Of a stretch of 64,000 nt of DNA, positions 58,955-64,000 are shown in pieces. Below the pieces are notes generated by a model. That model had not been told where the DNA came from. It was given only the letters and a program-made list of their open reading frames with translations, and searched no databases. Both the position numbers and the translations under genes were made by a program. The stretch is from Apiotrichum sp. Y4204 (lineage: Eukaryota; Basidiomycota; Tremellomycetes; Trichosporonales; Trichosporonaceae), in assembly GCA_025531455.1 (NCBI GenBank), contig JAMYHL010000018.1:124001-188000 (forward strand). Reading direction: 5' to 3'. The first letter of the stretch is position 1; each line of letters starts with the position of its first letter.

Positions 58955-60583
58955 TGTTGTGGATGTGTGAGAGCGATAGGGACAAAAGAGAAACAGAAGT
59001 AGATTCGGGTGTGAAGTGACGAGTAAGATATCAGTTCGATGACGGCGAGGATGGGAATGGGTACTGGGTACTTGGTGGGGGTGCTCGGCCGTTGGAGCCT
59101 GAGTGGAACGAACGAGCGGGGGATATGGGTATGGAACATGCTAGCCGAGTGCATCGCCTGTTTTGTCATGTACTGTAGGCCTTGCGGTCTCGGACCGGTC
59201 ATCCAAGTCCCTCGATCCTCTGGGAGCAGGGGAGGACATGCTCTGCAGACACTCCCATAGCGCCATAGCCCCCCACAACAGAACCATCCCTCGGGTCAGT
59301 GAGTGTGGATCATCGTGTGCCTCTGTACCTCTCAGGATCTCACGGTTTGCCTCTGTTCAGCTGCCTGATTGCCTGACGCATAGCAACTAGCGCGATTATC
59401 CCTTGGCTGCTTGGCCGTGTTGGGCTGCTACATAGTACAGGTGTCAACTGACACGCAGCTATGCAGTAATGCAGTAGCGCAGTAATAGTCGTCGTCACTC
59501 TGTCCCTAGTCACGAGCGTTTTGAACCCTGAAGGCAAGCCGGCGGGAATGCCCCACACCGAGCAAGGACGCCGAAGCCGCCAATCGGGGCGGGGCACAGA
59601 CCCCGCTCACACCTTGTCGTTAAGGGAACTCTGGTACAAACCTCTGGTTTGGGGGTGGAACGAAGATACACACGCAACAATGCCAGCATCGCAACACCAT
59701 TCAGCTGAGCATTCGGTCGGAGGTTGGCTTTTATCCCCTAGGAACACACGTGCCACGGCCAGTGGGCAATTGGGCAATCAATCCATGATCCACATGATCT
59801 CCATCACGTGTGAGAGTGCCATCTGCCGATCTACAGACTAACAAAATGCGCTTCCCATCGCCGACATGAGCACTCTCCCAATATCCATTTGCTGCAGTGC
59901 CCCTGCGCTTTGGAGGCCTGGCGACGTGAGACTTTAATAAGGCAGGATCGCAGGACCAAGACAATCAATGCCAGGGTCCAGCGATAACAGTGGTGAAATA
60001 ATACCCCTTCTGAGCCAGATGAATGATGTCATAGGCGCATCCAAAGTGAAATGGGGTGCTTTGCTGACATTCTAGCGATCTCGCGATCTAGCACGGATAT
60101 TGAACATGCAGTATGACCCTCGAGAGCGAGAGGTGATCACAACCAGATGCCAGTCTCCAGGGCTCAAGCTTTTATCTGGTCCATGCTCCGGCCTTTTTCC
60201 CGTCCTGTATGAGGTTCTGAGGTTCAATATTCAACGTACGATAGCGATGTGGGGCAGATCACGGATCACGGATACAGAGGGCCGATGTACGATAGGGTTT
60301 CACTTTGGCCAAGACATGAATCGGCCCGCGCTAGCAAATGATGACAAGACGAAGTCTGCGAGCATACTGAGCAGGCGGATGGCAGCGTGGAGCACAAAGG
60401 TGCAGGGTAAATTACGTAAATTGCATCCCTTCACACGCGTCGACGCCTCCACTTTTGACCTCCACCACCGCGACTGTCCTTGTTTGCTGTTTACCTTTTG
60501 CCAGTGTTTCCAGCCTCGTCAAAATCACAGAAAACGGCGTCGGCGTCTGTACCTTTCACACCTGTTCGGATGCCCTCGACTCG
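58955..60583. other. Divergent intergenic region, DUF89 gene / telomerase
   Basis: About 1.6 kb between two divergent starts. A C/T-rich stretch at about 60425-60580 leads into the TERT ATG. No other gene or repeat was recognised. Confidence 0.5.
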
Positions 60584-63500
60584 ATGGAAGTGGGAGCCAT
60601 GACCGCCAAAATGGGAAAGGAAACAGGTCCTCAGCAAGATTTGACTGCAGATATTCGGTCGTTCCGCCACAAGACATTATCAGAGTACTACCCACAGCTT
60701 GTGCCCCTCAAGAGCTACCTCGCGTCGTTCAAGGAATTGGTGTATCATTCTGACCCGGACGAATATCATCAACTGCTGCACAGTACTATCTGTGCTCCTC
60801 GCTCTTTGACCCCCCTTCCGTCAGAAGACGTGGCATGCGGCACTCAGCAAGAGGCAATTGATTGCATTCTAAATGACCTCGGTGGGCGGAATGATGTTCT
60901 GCTGAACGCTTGCAACGTATGTCTCCGCTGTCCTATAGGCCTCTGATTATCTAGACTCGACTGCCGCCATTTCATGGTTCTTGTCATACAGATCGGAACC
61001 ACAGAGTTGGGAGCCCCAGCTCGGTGCTCCTAGGCCGACCCTGGCAGGTTTTACGATCAAGGTAACTGGATTTTGCGGCCCCGGTGAACTCATCTCAGGC
61101 TCGGCGACGCCGCTTTTCGCCATCTTTTTCTCCACAACTCGTTGTTTTTGGCCCTGGAAAACAGTTGCTACCTTCAAATATGTGGCCCGCCTGTGTACGA
61201 TATGCACGATCCGGGGAAGCACACCAGAAAGCGAAAGTCCGATGAGCCGGACCAAGCACGCAAACGACCAACAAAAGGAAGGTATGTTGTTGAATTTGTC
61301 GTGAGGCGCTAATCGTAGCGCTGCTGGGGCCAATATATCTCGACAGCGGATTTATTATGGCCGACCGCAGAGTGATGGGCAGGGAAGGCTCCTCTATGGC
61401 CTTCCAAAGTCACGTAGGTGCCTTTTGACAGCCGCGCCTGACCTGTAGATATCCTAAACAAGCTCCTGGTAACCGACGATCCTTTATCAGTCCAATCGGT
61501 CCAATCAAGCCTGACGCTTTTGGTGGAAATATTTCCCAGTATGGCCAACTCTTCTGCCCCTCCTTCAGCGTCCCCGTGGGATCAGGTCAAGGGAAATAAG
61601 CGACGTGTGGAGGCGATGCTGCCCGTGATACATAAGCTTGTGGTTCGGCATCAGAAAATGGATTACCGAGCCATGCTACGAAGATGTCTGGAGAGATTGG
61701 TAGGGCGTGATGAGAGTGAACCTGCTGACCTGCATAGGAGGACGTTGATCTCGTGTGTTGCAAGCATTGCCAGTACTAATGACAGTATACCTATCCTCGA
61801 ACCCTGCTAGTTGATGGCGTGGATGAGAGCACGATGTCAGCCAGGACCACTAAGCCTTCACCAGCCTCTGTGGAACCTATCCCGCAGGCACAGGTGAGAT
61901 AACAACTCCTACTTGTCATTGACACCAGGTTTGTCGCTTCGTCATCTCCGTGTTGCGAGCTCTACTGCCCGCAGCAACACTTGGCGGCGAAAAGAACTTT
62001 CAAGCGGTTTCCAGATGTGAGCCATTTGAGACTTGCCTCACTGACCCCTAGCCGCTCGTATTCTTGTTCGAGCGAAGATGTTTGAGCCTATCAGTCTCCA
62101 CAGTTTACTTCAAGACATATCTGTAAACGGTTTTACTTGGCTCGCACTCGGTCAAGGATTGAGAGTACCGCCGCAGGAAGCATTGAAACGAAGAAAGCTG
62201 GTTGAACACATCATCTACTGGCTCTTTGAACACTTCCTGGTTCCCCTCCTACGGGTCAGTTGATCTCCGCACCAAGTTGTGAACACACTGACCAGACAGG
62301 CTTCATTTTATGTAACGGAGACCGCTGCAACTCGTTATGAGACAGTATATTACAGCCATCAGGCCTGGTCCGCGGCGGTTGTGCCTCACCTTGAGAAACT
62401 TCAGAACGATCTCCTCGAGGAACTTGATGATGTGAGTACTGTCATAAATGTTGTCTGACGAACTAGAGTCAACATCATATGGCAGACGGGCCACTTGGGA
62501 CAAGTGCTGTTCGCCTGATTCCTAAACCCTCTGGTTTCCGCCCTATCGTCAATCTCGGCAGATCCATTGTGAGGTTAGTTGCTGGCTCGGAGGACTGACG
62601 GCAAAGGATAAACAAACACGTAATCCAGGACAGAAGGCTGTCTCTGCAAATCAGGTGCTGAGGGGAATACATCAGGTTCTGACTTTCGAGAAGGTATGTC
62701 CTGAGGAAGTCGCGAGTCACTTACAATAAGAACCGAAAAAGAGCATCCCTGGGCTCGTGTCTCTTTGGAACAAATGAAATCTTTGCCCCAGTATGTGAAC
62801 TTAAGCAAGAGTTGTTGCGACAGCATGGCAAAGTGTGAGTGCCCATTGTTACCACCCAAACGCTGAGCGATAGCCCACGTTTATATTTTGTGAAGATGGA
62901 TATCAAATCGGCATTCGACACAATTAAGCAAGACAAGGTTCTGCAGGTCGTAGAGTCCTTGTTGGACAAGGTGAGTAAGAGTGTGGCTAAAGTGACCGCT
63001 GAGATCAGAATCATGACTACTGTCTTATGCTCTACTGCCTCCTCCTGCCTCCCGCAAGCAAGGCCTCGCAAGCCTCGGCGAGACGCCTCTTCAAGACGCG
63101 GGCCACCGTTGCTGACCAAAACCTGGCCCAATTTGAGCAGAAGGCCAAGGACCTGGCTGAGCCACTTCGCAACGCAGTTGTTGTCGATCTGGTATGACAC
63201 CTCCATTGAGTTTGTATTGATATCCAGTGTCGACCAAAAGAGATTAGCCGCGCAGCGTGTATGGATCTTCTTCGCACCCACATTCAACAGAACGTGTGGA
63301 AGGTGAGTCTCGATCGCTTACCGTGCTGACACTTCAGGTCGGCGACAAGTATTATCGTCAAAAGACTGGTATCCCACAAGGGTCTAAGATCAGCAGCCTG
63401 TTGTGTTCATTCTTCTATTCCTTCATGGAGGCAGAATACCTTCCCTGGATTCGCCGTCCCGGAACAGTAGGTAGCATTGCTTACATTGCGCTAACCAATA

Positions 63501-64000
63501 GCGCCTCTTGCGATATATTGACGATTTCCTTCTCATCACAGATGATTACAGCGCGGCTCGACGTTTTGTTCACACAATGTCTCAAGGGTTCCCCGAGTAC
63601 GGGGCGTTTGTCGCGGCGTCAAAGACACTGCTTTCGTTTGAACTGTCATCTGGTGGTCAAGCCGCTCCTGTGGCAGGGGTCACGCCTAATGGAAGTTGCT
63701 GTAAGTTGTGCACGCGGTATCAGAAAACTGACTGCAGACTTCCCATACTGCGGTTTCCTCATTGACACGCGGACGCTCGACTTCAGCATCGATCTCGACC
63801 GTTTGATGGCAGGGCGTGAGACGGCGGTGTATCGCAGACACTGACAGCCTTAGAAGCGCGACAGTCATTTGCGCTCCGTACAAATCGCAGCAGAGGGGAA
63901 AACTTTGTCGGGTGGCTGAGTCGGTGAGCAGAACGTCTATGCGGGAGACTAACAGAGTCAGACAGCTGGAGAATCGCAACCACGTAGCCTATGTGGGTGG
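60584..64000 (+). CDS. TERT: Telomerase reverse transcriptase (5' part; runs off window)
   Basis: CDS join(60584..60916,60955..61061,61099..61281,61319..61413,61449..61699,61738..61752,61786..61893,61929..62016,62052..62254,62300..62431,62467..62568,62607..62693,62731..62834,62874..62970,63009..63191,63228..63302,63338..63466,63502..63700,63738..63815,63848..63923,63956..>64000); about 896 residues present. TEN-like start (LSEYYPQLVPLKSYL, then LFLALENSCYLQICGPPVY), RNA-binding part (RLLYGLPKSHILNKLL, VVRHQKMDYRAMLRRC), T motif FYVTETAATRYE, motif 1/2 RLIPKPSGFRPIVNLG, motif A YFVKMDIKSAFDTI (Asp612), insertion-in-fingers region, motif B' KTGIPQGSKISSLLCSFFY, motif C RYIDDFLLIT (Asp771-772), motif D, primer grip YCGFLIDTRTLDF. 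It copies telomeric DNA from the telomerase RNA. The C-terminal domain lies beyond the window. Exon 61738-61752 is inferred; see findings. The start could also be 60599 or 60608. Confidence 0.92.

Noticed and set aside
58955..64000. Telomere proximity suggested by telomerase gene
   Set aside because: The gene encodes the enzyme only; no TTAGGG-type or other short telomere repeat was seen in the window.

Overview
The window is nuclear DNA of a fungus, most likely a basidiomycete yeast or yeast-like fungus of the Tremellomycetes, possibly Trichosporonales. That placement is inferred from gene style: moderately GC-rich coding sequence, genes split by many very short GT-AG introns (about 32-60 nt) with CTNAC/CTAAC-like branch sites just before the acceptor, and a gene set that includes a GCKIII kinase of the Kic1 type, a CsbD-like stress protein, a GT18-type glycosyltransferase and a branched-chain keto acid dehydrogenase. 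No rRNA, tRNA, CRISPR array, insertion sequence or telomeric repeat was recognised. Exon boundaries were placed by hand; every complete multi-exon model closes in frame.

Layout, left to right. 1-4304: no recognisable gene, with a 40-nt C homopolymer. 4305-6121 (+): Bud14/Tea4-like SH3 protein. 6757-8702 (-): NKAP/SynMuv splicing-type protein. 11261-14161 (+): Zn2Cys6 transcription factor. 15454-17991 (-): GCKIII kinase Kic1. About 3 kb of non-coding DNA follows, then two genes on the minus strand that both act at the Golgi: GRASP (20969-22139) downstream of COPI beta (22560-25608). 26591-27405 (+): ATP synthase subunit e. 27941-29542 (+): RBBP4/7 histone chaperone, convergent with a Siw14-type phosphatase (29713-30918, -). 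The phosphatase shares a 587-bp divergent promoter with phosphomevalonate kinase ERG8 (31506-33269, +), which converges on a Dal5-like permease (33575-35560, -). A 3.3-kb gene-poor stretch holds one possible gene remnant.

38876-40828 (+): GT18-like glycosyltransferase. 41568-45383 (+): RAD16 repair helicase/E3 with 18 exons. 45766-46322 (+): CsbD-like protein. 46492-48749 (-): 14-TM DHA2 drug exporter. 50057-50566 (+): small tail-anchored protein of unknown function. 51266-53102 (+): BCKDH E1 alpha. 54985-56726 (+): membrane-anchored GH15 glucoamylase. 56949-58954 (-): DUF89/ARMT1-like phosphatase. 60584 to the right edge (+): telomerase reverse transcriptase, running off the window.

Most genes are unrelated single-copy housekeeping functions, not an operon-like cluster. 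The points most worth a second look are the telomerase gene with at least 19 introns of 32-45 nt and a probable 15-nt micro-exon, the introns that interrupt catalytic motifs in KIC1 and SIW14 where mis-splicing would have defined consequences, the SEC26-GRH1 tandem, and the short GRASP without the usual C-terminal pattern.
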